From contig OX381705.1 in NCBI GenBank assembly GCA_947462335.1, positions 38,153,570-38,217,569 of the forward strand: DNA of 64,000 bases. The letters are read 5' to 3'. This document shows positions 55,052 to 64,000 of this stretch, piece by piece. The notes beneath the pieces are model-generated. The model was given only the letters and a program-made list of their open reading frames with translations, was not told the origin of the DNA and searched no databases. A program made the translations under genes and the position numbers. Within the stretch, counting starts at the first letter, position 1. Each line of letters starts with the position of its first letter. The stretch comes from Harmothoe impar. Lineage: Eukaryota; Annelida; Polychaeta; Phyllodocida; Polynoidae.

Positions 55052-56410
55052 TTATGCTTCAGCTTTGGCTGGATCAAGGGGCGTAGACTTGTACAGCCTT
55101 TTGAAGGCTGCAATTGAGGTGGCTTTCTGGACTTCAAGTTTCAGCCTGTTCCAGAGCTTAATACCCCTGGCATGAGGCCCCTTCTTGTCTTTCTGTAGTA
55201 TTTCATGTTGGGATGGGAACTTTATTTTGAGATCTCCTCTGGTCCTGGGAACTAGCATAGGCTTAAGCCCAAGCTTTACTGCTGCTTTATATATTAATAG
55301 GGCCAGTTGATATTCTCTTCTCTTTCCCAGGTATTCTATATTACATGTTTCATGCAACTGTTCAGTGCGATAATCTATGTTATACTTTTTGGTACAAACT
55401 CTTAGCGCCCTATTTTGAAGAGTCTGAAATTTGGTTTTTCTACTTGTTGTGCCTCCTTCAACTAGAAAACTACAATAGTCAAAGTGAGGCAGTACTGTCT
55501 GCCTATAATCTAGGAGAGCAGTTTCCTGATCCATCATGTCTCTGAGAAACTTCAGCTTAAATATCTTCTGCCTGGACAGGGCTGCTGTGTTACTGAGGTG
55601 GGTCTCTAACTTTAGCTCGCTGTCAAGGACAACCCCTAAGTACTTGCACTCCATGGGACTCTCCAGTGCCTTGTTGCTTATTGTGACAGTGTCCCTCCTA
55701 GCCATGTCTACTTTGGTCTTATTGCCATACCACACCACTTGTGTTTTTTTGGCATTTATACTTGTACACCAAGTAACTTGCCTATTTAGGTCCTGCTGAA
55801 GTAGGGACCTGGCAGTATCTATGTCAGGGTGACTCATGGTAAGGACTATGTCATCCGCATAGAGCAACATTTCTGAGTGCCTAGTGGTAGTAGTTACCCC
55901 ATTCACATAAAGAATGAACAGTAGCGGGCCTAAGATTGACCCTTGGGGGACCCTAAAAGTCTTAACATTATTCAGAAGAACAGCTTGTTTTCTGTTCTGC
56001 AGATAACTGGCTACCTGCGTCAGCAGCATACCATCCAAGCCTAATTTCTCAATCAGTAATGAGTGGTGAAAAGAATCAAATGCTTTGCTGAAGTCGAAAT
56101 AGCAAGCACATGTGACCTCAGATTTATCTCTACTCTCATATAGCCTAGAGACCAGAGCCTTAACTGCCTCGGCTGTTCCTTTTCCCTTCACAAATCTATG
56201 CTGTTTGTCTATGATTAGTCCCAAGCCCTTTGCCTTTTCTGTAATAAATGTGTGAACTATCTTTTCAATCATTTTGCCAGGAGTAGGCAGTAGGTTTACA
56301 GGTCTCCAGTTTGAGACTTGGTTAAGTGCACCAGATTTTAGTATTGGTACCACCGTGGCCTTCGCCCAAGCTGCCAGGAAGATTCCCTGTCTGATGCTTT
56401 TGTCAAACAT
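55052..56410 (-). pseudogene. LINE reverse transcriptase, 452-codon open segment
   Basis: RT motifs appear in order: NWRPVNLLP (palm entry), FDFSKAFDS (motif A, catalytic Asp), PQGSILGPLLFILYVNG (motif B) and LLYADDIVL (motif C, catalytic Asp pair), then a thumb-like C-terminus. The frame is open from 56410, but the upstream part of RT is missing because of extra sequence between 56440 and 56982. The element would copy its RNA at a nicked target. Here it is a dead copy. Confidence 0.85.
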
Positions 56411-56909
56411 GTCACATAAATGAGGTATAGGGTATAGAAAGACATCCTTTAATACCCGTCGCCAGGCACCCCCAGGACGAGGTATATGATGTTTGCACTT
56501 TACCAGAAGTCAGAACGGGCGCCGCCATCTTGGATTACGCTGCCATCTTAGATTAAGGAGTCACAGCACAAATTTATGCTATGTGATAATACTAATTTAA
56601 ATCAACCTTTGATAGTTCCTGAGGTTGATTATAATTATACCTACCCCCCCCTAACATTGACCCAAGGAATTGGTTCTATTGGTTTGTTGCAAATACAGCT
56701 GGTTGCCTAGCAACATCTATTCTAATTGTTTATCTGCCTAGCAACACATATTTCCATACCCCCCCTAACATGGACCCAAAGAATTCATAGGAACTGCCAT
56801 ATTTGAAGTAATATCATCCTTCCCCCTCTCCCCCGCTCTGCTTATTTGGTGTCTTGAATGGGTCCCCTTTGAACATACCAACCATATAGACATAATGTTC
56901 CTTCTAATG

Positions 56910-56982
56910 CAAGAATTGTGGTTGTTGCCACGTATAAAAATGCCTGAGGCATTATTTTACGCGGCAACAACCGCAATTCTTG
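56910..56982. repeat. 73-nt near-perfect foldback in the LINE
   Basis: A ~36-base arm beginning CAAGAATTGTGGTTGTTGCC is followed at once by its near-perfect reverse complement, ending GGCAACAACCGCAATTCTTG, with about five mismatches. It marks one edge of ~540 bp of foreign sequence in the LINE. It may be an end of a foldback element or a chance hairpin precursor. Confidence 0.7.
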
Positions 56983-56983
56983 T

Positions 56984-58048
56984 TTAAGCTACTGAGATGT
57001 TCCTCAGGCCTCCGGTTAGCAGCTGGGAGAGTGTCATCTTCCACTTGTAGTTTATTGTAGAGCTTTTCTTCAATAGTGGCAAAGTACTCATTACAATATT
57101 CACTAGCCATTTCCCCTTCCAGTTTTTGGCCATCTACATTAAATGTTGTGACATTGACCTTGCATTTTGGGGCTCTGATTTTGTTCAGTTGCCTCCAGAA
57201 GGCTTTAGGGTCTTCTTTTGCTTCTTCAAGTGTGTCTTTAACATAAACACCTCTGGCTCTGTGACAGGCTCTATTTACCTCACATCTCCTTTGCTTGGCC
57301 TCCAAGTATACCTTGTGGACCCCATGGGTCTTGTGCTCAGTCACTGTGGCCCTTCTATCTGACATCTGCTCTCTTAAGTCATTATTCATCCACTCATTAG
57401 GATTCTGTCTGCACTTTAGCTCTTTTATTGGGCAGCACCTGTCTAGATGCTCCACATTTCTAGCTCTAATTACTTTCCATTGGGTGGCAGGGTCCTCCTC
57501 CTCATAAAAGTCACCCCAGCTTTCATCGGCCAGATCCTCCCTCAATTGGTTTGGAGTGTATTTCTTGAAATTTCATGAAGATATTTGATCTTTAGCCTCT
57601 TCCTGAATGCAGCTACTGGGTAGTGGTCACCGATTAAGTCAGATACAACCCCTGCCCTCATAACTACAGTTGGTAAGAATGTGATCCAAACAGCTATAAC
57701 CCTCCGGGTATGTTACATCATTAATCAGTTGGGTTAACCCATTTGATGACATAAATGTGTTTAGAGAATGCCCACATTTTTTCCCCAATCTCTTTGTATG
57801 TCTATGTTTAGGTCCCCTAGAACCCAGATCTGAATGTGACCATCATCTATGGCCTTGAATACAGCCCTCAGGTGGTCAATGAAGCCTTCAGTAGTACCAT
57901 CTGGGGGTATGTACACATTTACTATAGCCATCCTTTTGTGCTTATCTTGGTCTATTTTAATAGTTAGGCATTGGATGTACCTCTCTTGGAAGGTGGCTGC
58001 TTCTATAGTTTCAGTGTAGGGGAACAGGTGTTCATCAATATACGTCAT
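56984..58048 (-). pseudogene. LINE endonuclease and linker remnants
   Basis: 57761-58048 encodes an apurinic-endonuclease-like segment with VNVYIPP and GDLNID, the motif carrying a catalytic Asp/Asn pair. 57560-57760 reads DHILTN and GDHYP in shifted frames, the conserved C-terminal part with the catalytic Asp-His. 56984-57545 is the linker before RT (CRQNPNEWMNNDLR; AFWRQLNKI). Frames are broken at least twice. Confidence 0.75.
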
Positions 58049-58049
58049 A

Positions 58050-58759
58050 TACTACAAAATAACTTACCGGGCCACAGCACCATGCCCTCAGTGTGAAGAT
58101 CATGGAGCCAGTTTTCCCCTAGACAACATATGTATAGCGGTGACAGTAATGGGTGAATATCTACCTGCTTTTCTTCATGTTTCTGCAGGTCATATGGCCA
58201 AGTTTCAAACCTCTCAGTTTTACTAGGTCGTCACTAGTGTCTGCTAACGTAGCGCTCCTGGTTGTATTGGCGGGTGACATCTTGAATGGAATATTGATAC
58301 CACACCTACCTCATTTTGAAGCCCATAGTCCCCGGGGTCACGGTCCCGCCCTCTTCTACTCAAGATGCACATGTCTAGATGATGATGATGATGATTGTGA
58401 TGTGTTTTGATGACGCAAGGCCAGGATGGCCAGGCTTGTATTGTCTCTGAGCTCCCTGCTCCACGATCCATATCAGTCCGAGTAGTCTTCTGACATATCT
58501 CATTTGTCCCTGTGATAGGTCCCGACCACGGTCCCTCCCCATGGGCTAGCTATTCATACCTGAACCAGTGTTCCCAGTCACCGTCCGATATGTTGATCGG
58601 CGTAGGATGTGGGTAGACCATCTGGCGGACCTGTACCTCATGTTCCACGCAACGGTGGGTGAGAAGCAGGATGACTTCCATCATCATCCGAATCACCACC
58701 CCCACCAGCACCGCCGGCCATCCTTGGGCCAAATGCTTTGTGCAATCCTCCGACCCTGA
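58050..58759. other. Intergenic DNA, nothing recognised
   Basis: Contains a short GAT repeat near 58378. No gene or element was identified. Confidence 0.45.
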
Positions 58760-58761
58760 TA

Positions 58762-58869
58762 CTCAGTGAGCACAAAATTCACGGCAATGTTGAAGCAAAG
58801 TTGCATCAACATGGAATCAACATTGACAACCAGTTATCAATGTTGATTCCATGTTCTGTGCCCACTGGG
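58762..58869. mobile_element. 108-bp MITE with CCCAGTGGGCACA ends
   Basis: The left end CTCAGTGAGCACAAAA and the reverse complement of the right end, CCCAGTGGGCACAGAA, form TIRs. TA flanks both sides (58760-58761 and 58870-58871). An internal AATCAACATTGA repeat in both orientations makes it fold on itself. Similar TIRs are widespread in aquatic animals. Confidence 0.8.
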
Positions 58870-58879
58870 TATGAGGTGT

Positions 58880-59424
58880 TGTGGCTTACACTGTCATTCG
58901 ACAGGTCATCCAGATAATGAACCCTTGAAGGAGCACCAATACCACCCCAGCTAGACGAGGTTGTCCCCCTGGACAAGTAAACCCTATCTCTTACGTTCTC
59001 GAGAGTGCCTTCTGAAAGGAACGCAGTAGATGACTGTTTCAAAATACCTGGCTTAGGTGTGGAAGTGTTACTCCTGGGTGCACCTTGTGACTCAACCAAT
59101 CAGGGTGTTCTTCAAAAGGATTATGTGCCTGTCTATCCTCTTCTTCCATAGCTTTCTCCGCTCTCAGAGTAGCACACTCCAGCAACAATATATCTCTGTC
59201 TCGGAGCATTTGAGCATTCGTTTTGCGGAGAGCTTCTTGTTTTCTCTTACTCTCAATTGGACATTCCTTTCTTCTAACAACTCAGTAGTGGACCTCTGTA
59301 GGTCACCATACGCTGCCTCTTGACTAGCCAACCAAGCCTTCTAATTGTAACAATAATGAGTCAATTGAGATATCAACGAATCTCTTTATTCAACATAGCC
59401 TGCTTACAAACTGCTTTTACTGCT
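58880..59424. other. Intergenic DNA, nothing recognised
   Basis: The interval holds short open frames without recognisable domains, and a TTTATT (AATAAA in reverse) near 59385. Confidence 0.4.
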
Positions 59425-59780
59425 CGGGAGTCCTGCGCAGTCGGCAGTGCGCTCGCACAGCGATCGAAAGGTCCTGTGTTCGAGCCCCATCCTGGCTTGA
59501 CTCAGCCTCAAATGAGTAGCACTGGAGACCTGTCTCAATAGGGTGCGGAAGCAAGCAGGAGGCAGTGACAAAACAGGGGTTGGTGACAGCCATTAACCTG
59601 AAGCGACCACAAGTGACTCCCGTGGGCACTGTGTATGTATCCTGAGGTCAGTATATCCCCATGGTACTGGCATTCTATGAGGTACACTTCCTGAAAGCAA
59701 GAGGTCAAAGGGAGATTAGCACCCAGCGCCATGTGGCATGAGCCACCCGCCCAGAAAAAGACTTATCAAGCTGACTGATG
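59425..59780 (+). mobile_element. tRNA-derived SINE-like repeat
   Basis: An A box (TGCGCAGTCGG, about 59434-59444) and a B box (GTTCGAGCCCC, 59478-59488) are correctly spaced for RNA polymerase III, and the head reads like a decayed tRNA. About 290 bp of non-tRNA body follow, with GACCTGTCTCAATAGGG. No clear 3' tail is seen, so the end is approximate. Confidence 0.6.
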
Positions 59781-60330
59781 TTTATCATAATAAAGGCAGG
59801 CGTTACTGCTTGCTTGCTTACAAACAGCTACCGCGTGTGGTTCGGATCCGAAAGATCTAAACAAGGTAATATGCACGCGAAGAGTGGTTTGATATCGGTT
59901 CGGACAAGTTCGGGAGTTGGGTACTCTAGGAATGTGGACGGTTCGAGACTGGTTCAAGACAAGTGCGGGAGTGCCACTCAGTCAAGTTGAGCCAGGGGCG
60001 AACCTCGCGAAGGGTAGGAGGTCTAGACCGGGTCGCGATGGGATAGGTCAGTCAGAGGCCACCACGTAGGGCAGTGGTGGGGCATAACCCAGGTAGGGAC
60101 GAGGGGTGAGTGGGGAACACAAAGCGTCTATGTCCTAGCCAGGACCCTGATCAGGTGAAGTGGGCCGCCTTATATAGTAGGGTAAGGTGACCAGTGCTGA
60201 CCCCTAGGGAGCCTCCTGGTACCAAGGGTAAGTAGGGAAAGGCTACCGAGATCCCCATACAGAATGGGGGGTACAAGTAAACCCCAAACCACCACGTGGT
60301 AAGTGGAATGCAATCCCCATGTATGTCCAG
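59781..60330. other. Intergenic DNA, nothing recognised
   Basis: GC-richer than its surroundings (59900-60130). There is no gene. Confidence 0.4.
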
Positions 60331-60490
60331 ATCTAGCTGATACACCATCTTTAAATGCACTAGAATGTCCCATTTGATCTCTAAATTTCGAAATTTTCTG
60401 GCAGGTGGGGAAGCATGCCCCAAACCCCCCTAGTTGGATCCTCACCTGTTCTTGCCCCCCCACCTCCAGAAATTCCTGGATCTGCCCTTA
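60331..60490. repeat. Fragment related to the interior of the 2.5-kb transposon
   Basis: AATGCACTAGAATG, then AAATTTCGAAATTTTCTGG, then CCCCAAACCCCCCTAG parallels 17610-17710 and the 17780-18240 repeats, including the G-run followed by a CCCAAACCCCCCTAGT block. It is a probable solo fragment of the same family. Confidence 0.5.
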
Positions 60491-61002
60491 TTAAATCCAC
60501 TTCAGATTTCATTATCAGCAAGAAAATACTCACATATTCTTATTAGGCCTACATGTATGTGTTTCTGCATTAAAATACACTGCTACTTATAAAACGGAGG
60601 TAAAAAAAATGTGTGTGTGTCCGACTCATGGCTAAGGTGGCCGGCGGGGATCAAAAACATGTGCATTGCACAGCTTTCTGAGCACTTATGGTCAGATATT
60701 GACATATTTGTAAGTAAAAATAAACCTGTATGTTGACAGCTCTAGTCTTTTTGGCCTAAGTGGTCCATGCATGTCTCATGATCAGAGGGTAGGTAATTCT
60801 AACCCTGGTCATGTTTTTATGAATTTACAATTTTACAATTTACTTCACGTGTGAGAACTAAAGAAAATCATATATTATATGTTTTTATTGATGCATACTT
60901 GAAATCAAGTGTAGTCTGCTCTATGAATGTGTAACTAGTGTAGCTGTTGGCTATTGTAAGATAGGCATCGGCTATGAAAAAACTCCAGATTCGAAAATAG
61001 GT
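60491..61002. other. Intergenic DNA, nothing recognised
   Basis: AT-rich unique-looking sequence. Confidence 0.4.
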
Positions 61003-61694
61003 TGTTCAGAAATTACTCTTTATTCATTCTGACATACGGCACGTAATCATACAGGCGGATAGTGATATTCAAATATGCTTCTGAACAACAGGTGTCATAT
61101 GAACATACAGGAGGGATACGCTCACGGTGTAATACACAATTCCCCAAGGTCCAATGCTCTCTCCGATCTTGGTCAACTCCATATCGACCGGACTCCCCCG
61201 AGGGGAGGCGGGCCCGGAGTTATCTACCAGTGCGTCTATCTCCTCGTGTTCCCCCTGAGGGTGGAACAGGGAGAGAGATGCAGGGTCACCAAGTTAGGAG
61301 CAGCAGCAGGTCTAGGCCAAAAGGGTACAACAGAGTTCTAGGAATCTCTGTTGCGGAACAGTCAAGCTGGCCGATGTGCACAGCAAGACTGGGTCCTCGA
61401 GTAGCAGAACCCCCGGGTTTATATACTGAGCATTATGTAACTCCACTCCATTACCCGTAAACACTTGAGTTCCCGAGGAACTTTGGGTATCCTGAAACCG
61501 GTTTATCCGGACCAACACGTACCCGGGTTATGTCGGGTGCCACGTGGCGGTCTCGGCTCAGTGCGTATTACCAGGTCGTGCTCCACCAATCCTCAGGGCA
61601 CTGGACAGGAGTGCGGCCCGGATACGCCATAGCAAACACACCGAAAATAACTCAACCCGGTTCTATAGAAATAGTACAGCGGCGTCCCACTACA
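61003..61694 (-). repeat. 3' LTR of another LTR element (partial)
   Basis: On the - strand a purine tract (CTGAAGGGGGG, 61695-61705) is followed by TGTAGTGGGACG at 61694, and the unit ends CTGAACA at 61003. TATATAAA at 61418-61425 and AATAAA at 61019-61024 (both - strand) fit an LTR promoter and polyadenylation site. The second LTR is outside the window, so boundaries are unconfirmed. Confidence 0.6.
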
Positions 61695-61705
61695 CTACCC
61701 CCCTT

Positions 61706-63207
61706 CAGACAATATTATAATGTCTAAATACCGGAACAAAGTGCAGTATTTCTCTCTACAACACCCCTTGATATAATGACAAATCATATCTCCGATCAAC
61801 CCAAAAAAATAAAATTGTCTCCAAACATATACATAGTGGAGACAACGCAACTCTTTCGCATAGAACAAACTTATACATCTATTCTTGAGTACAAAAGATA
61901 TCTATATCATCATATCCATCCATCCTTTACGATATCAGTATTAATCATACCAATCACCAGGATCCAGTTACACATCCTCCGAGTATCATCCTCCAATAAC
62001 AGTCATATTTCTTGAGACAAGAGAATATACTCAACACAGCTAGTCAAGCCATATAAAACAAACTTGACCATATATCATAAAAAAAAAACAACCTTCAAGA
62101 TATACTACTGCACACTAACCATGTTTCATCGAAAACAATTTCTACAACAGGTATCGTATACATACAGATCAACATGAACACTTCTCCTTAAAAAGTTACC
62201 AATCTTTCATATAAGAATCTATGGAACTAATAAAGGTGGCAAGCGTCTGACTAATAGTAAACCTTGACCCAACCCGTCTATTTAAATAGACTCACTCGCT
62301 ATCTCGCCAGAGTAAAGTTTGAAGGTCAATATTTTTGGAATAAATACACATATAGCGTAGATCCGGTAAATACAATATCGATCAGCCCAAGGTTTTCACC
62401 TTATGCTAATCATAGTCACATCAGTGTCCATCTAGTGTCATCTACACAATAGCACAAGTCACATTCTTCTATATCAATGCAACGGTAATAGACCAGATGT
62501 ATCATAGCAACACACTTTTCAACTCGGGGAGAGCAAAAACAACATAAGCTGAAAAATAGAATGATCCAGTCCTTCCACTTGAATACAATCCTTCTGAAAG
62601 TAATCAACGAGGACCTACGGACCTCCATAACAGAATTTGAACAAACATACCTGTGTTATGCTCACTAGTATCCCCAGCCAATGATTAAACACCACTGGTC
62701 CATACATAGCAAAATTTCATTAGGTTTTATCAGGATCCAGTCCTATATACTTTACCAATGGACGGCTAACTTAGAGTGTCACAATCGGCATACAATAATC
62801 ATACCTATAGCACATGTCATCAAATCAAATAGAACCCGTATATCAATACTGTCTTATGGCAATAGGTTTCCAACCAATCATAGAACACTCCTTGGTGGTA
62901 ATTTCAACAGTTCTTTCCAAAAAGTTACACTTTATACCAAAATATGTCATCAGACCGCAAGAACAGATGAAAGATAATATGGCATCATATCAAAGTCTTT
63001 TTCATAAATATGTGATGATGATCCATTTAAGCAGCTCCAATCATCTTAGTCCTTCATATATATATGTAGGTAGTCATCTCGTGACCAACAATTTCTGTCT
63101 TAAAGCATCATATGGTCAGTGGCGTAATAGCAGTTTCACCACTTTAAAGTTCAAACTTGATGACGACACATGGTAAAGGTCCTATAAATGCTGCAAACTG
63201 GGAATGT
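61706..63207 (-). other. 3' untranslated part of the partial LTR element
   Basis: 1.5 kb of AT-rich DNA between the terminal ORF and the LTR. Short frames look random. A conserved structure was not evident. Confidence 0.45.
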
Positions 63208-64000
63208 TTATAACTCGCCACTCAGCAATAGTTCTTCGTTTCTGGAAACTGGCGACATACACTCGCTAGATCGGTTACCGCTCACTTCGATAGAAACTTC
63301 CATCTCAGCCCCTAGGTATGGACCGCCAGGGTTGAGTAGATGGACCTGTGTACTCATAGGTACACTTGCCATGGATATAGGAATGTCCAAGGTCGATGGA
63401 CAAAGGTTCACAGACACAGAACCGGTCGTCCCACATAAGTCCACTGGAGGATCCACCATCATGGACTCTTCAAGTTCATACTCAGGAAGCGTAGGCAACT
63501 GACACCGTAAGTCAGCCTCAGCAATTGCATCATTCAGTTCCATCAGTATCTGAACTGCCTCCCTGGTCTCACCCTCAGTGATCTGATAAGGTGACTGACA
63601 GGAAGCAATCTCGAGCACAGGTGTGGAGACAGGTGCAGCGACAGGTGTGGCGACAGTTGTGGCGACAGGCGACCCTGCCTGCAACTCAGTCACCACCAGT
63701 CCAGCAAGGGCAGATACCCCACCTGGAGACATCATCGGCTCCAGAGAAGACACGGTTGTGTCCACCCCCATTGCATTAGGTCGCAACGTCACAGGAGTAG
63801 ACAACACAGCAGTAGTCGACACAGCAGTCGACTCCAATGACACAGATGCCATGGAGGAGGCAGCCACGTAACTACATTCAGCAGCACTCACTCTGTCCTT
63901 CGTAGGTGATGGAGGAGGACCCTCGGGGCTGTTACCAACCCCAGGCTCAGCTCCCTTTCTGGTCACATATGCTTCGCCGTCAAATCCTAAGGGGGAGAGG
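63208..64000 (-). CDS. C-terminal part of an LTR-element polyprotein or accessory protein, open at the window edge
   Basis: The frame is open from 64000 to the stop at 63208 (about 263 codons) and has no start in the window. Composition is Ser, Thr, Pro, Val and Glu-rich and disordered (TTAVSTTAVLSTPV, then VATTVATPVAAPVSTPV repeats), with an acidic helical patch (REAVQILMELNDAIAEADL). It lies 1.5 kb upstream of the LTR and purine tract in the same orientation, so it is probably the tail of pol or a late ORF. No catalytic motif is present in the visible part. Confidence 0.5.
   Translation of the reverse strand, partial: LSPLGFDGEAYVTRKGAEPGVGNSPEGPPPSPTKDRVSAAECSYVAASSMASVSLESTAVSTTAVLSTPVTLRPNAMGVDTTVSSLEPMMSPGGVSALAGLVVTELQAGSPVATTVATPVAAPVSTPVLEIASCQSPYQITEGETREAVQILMELNDAIAEADLRCQLPTLPEYELEESMMVDPPVDLCGTTGSVSVNLCPSTLDIPISMASVPMSTQVHLLNPGGPYLGAEMEVSIEVSGNRSSECMSPVSRNEELLLSGEL

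Larger units (their letters stand above)
55052..58050 (-). mobile_element. Decayed CR1/Jockey-type LINE
   Basis: On the - strand, in sense order, there is endonuclease sequence, linker and reverse transcriptase. It is broken by frame changes (57550-57760), by extra sequence at about 56440-56982 and by loss of the first RT motifs. The 5' end is truncated or unrecognisable beyond ~58050. Clade is judged from an APE-type endonuclease plus YADD RT. CR1, L2 and Jockey could not be separated by eye. Confidence 0.85.

Overview
The window is eukaryotic, almost certainly metazoan, genomic DNA made mostly of transposable elements. The evidence is nested LTR retrotransposons with frameshifted gag-pol genes, a LINE, a tRNA-derived SINE-like repeat, several TIR elements, microsatellites, TATA boxes and AATAAA signals. 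No operon, tRNA, rRNA, CRISPR array or clear single-copy host gene was found. The mix (env-bearing Ty3/gypsy element, TA-flanked MITEs, SINE-like unit) suggests an aquatic invertebrate, but the species cannot be fixed from the sequence.

Layout. (1) 1-9557: a large DNA element with ~0.39-kb terminal inverted repeats packed with CCAAT, CACGTG, ATTTGCAT and ATTACGTAAT motifs. It carries two open frames (a 118-aa protein with a 30-aa tandem duplication and a 384-aa alanine-rich repeat protein), many hairpins and tandem repeats, and no recognisable transposase. It sits inside the gag gene of the next element. (2) 9558-24429: copy A (+ strand) of an env-carrying, errantivirus-like Ty3/gypsy element. 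It is decayed and carries a 149-bp MITE in pol and a 2.5-kb TIR transposon in env. (3) 24433-25881: a pogo/Tigger-like MITE and two tandem-repeat arrays. (4) 25882-51420: copy B of the same element on the - strand, with both LTRs and an AGCT target duplication, inserted into a minisatellite. (5) 29945-41568: a young, intact Ty3/gypsy element (element C, + strand) nested in the env of copy B, with a CTAC target duplication and LTRs differing at one base. It has gag, pol and an unusual third ORF of about 978 aa in place of env. (6) 51421-64000: minisatellites, a decayed CR1/Jockey-type LINE (- strand), a small foldback hairpin, a 108-bp MITE, a SINE-like repeat, and the 3' end of another LTR element (- strand) that runs off the window.

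How the parts work together. Both LTR families join gag to pol by an apparent -1 frameshift at GGGAAAY placed directly on the gag TAG stop. In the A/B family a splice acceptor precedes env. A separate antisense reading frame with its own TATA box lies between env and the 3' LTR in both copies. Copies A and B lie tail to tail 1.45 kb apart, so their transcripts converge. Because B gives an uninterrupted comparison for A and A for B, most insertions and deletions could be placed by direct comparison.

Most unusual: the antisense accessory frame of the A/B family; the third ORF of element C together with its 3'-UTR, which holds three copies of a structured RNA unit with compensatory base-pair changes; and the regulatory-motif arrays at the ends of the 9.5-kb DNA element.
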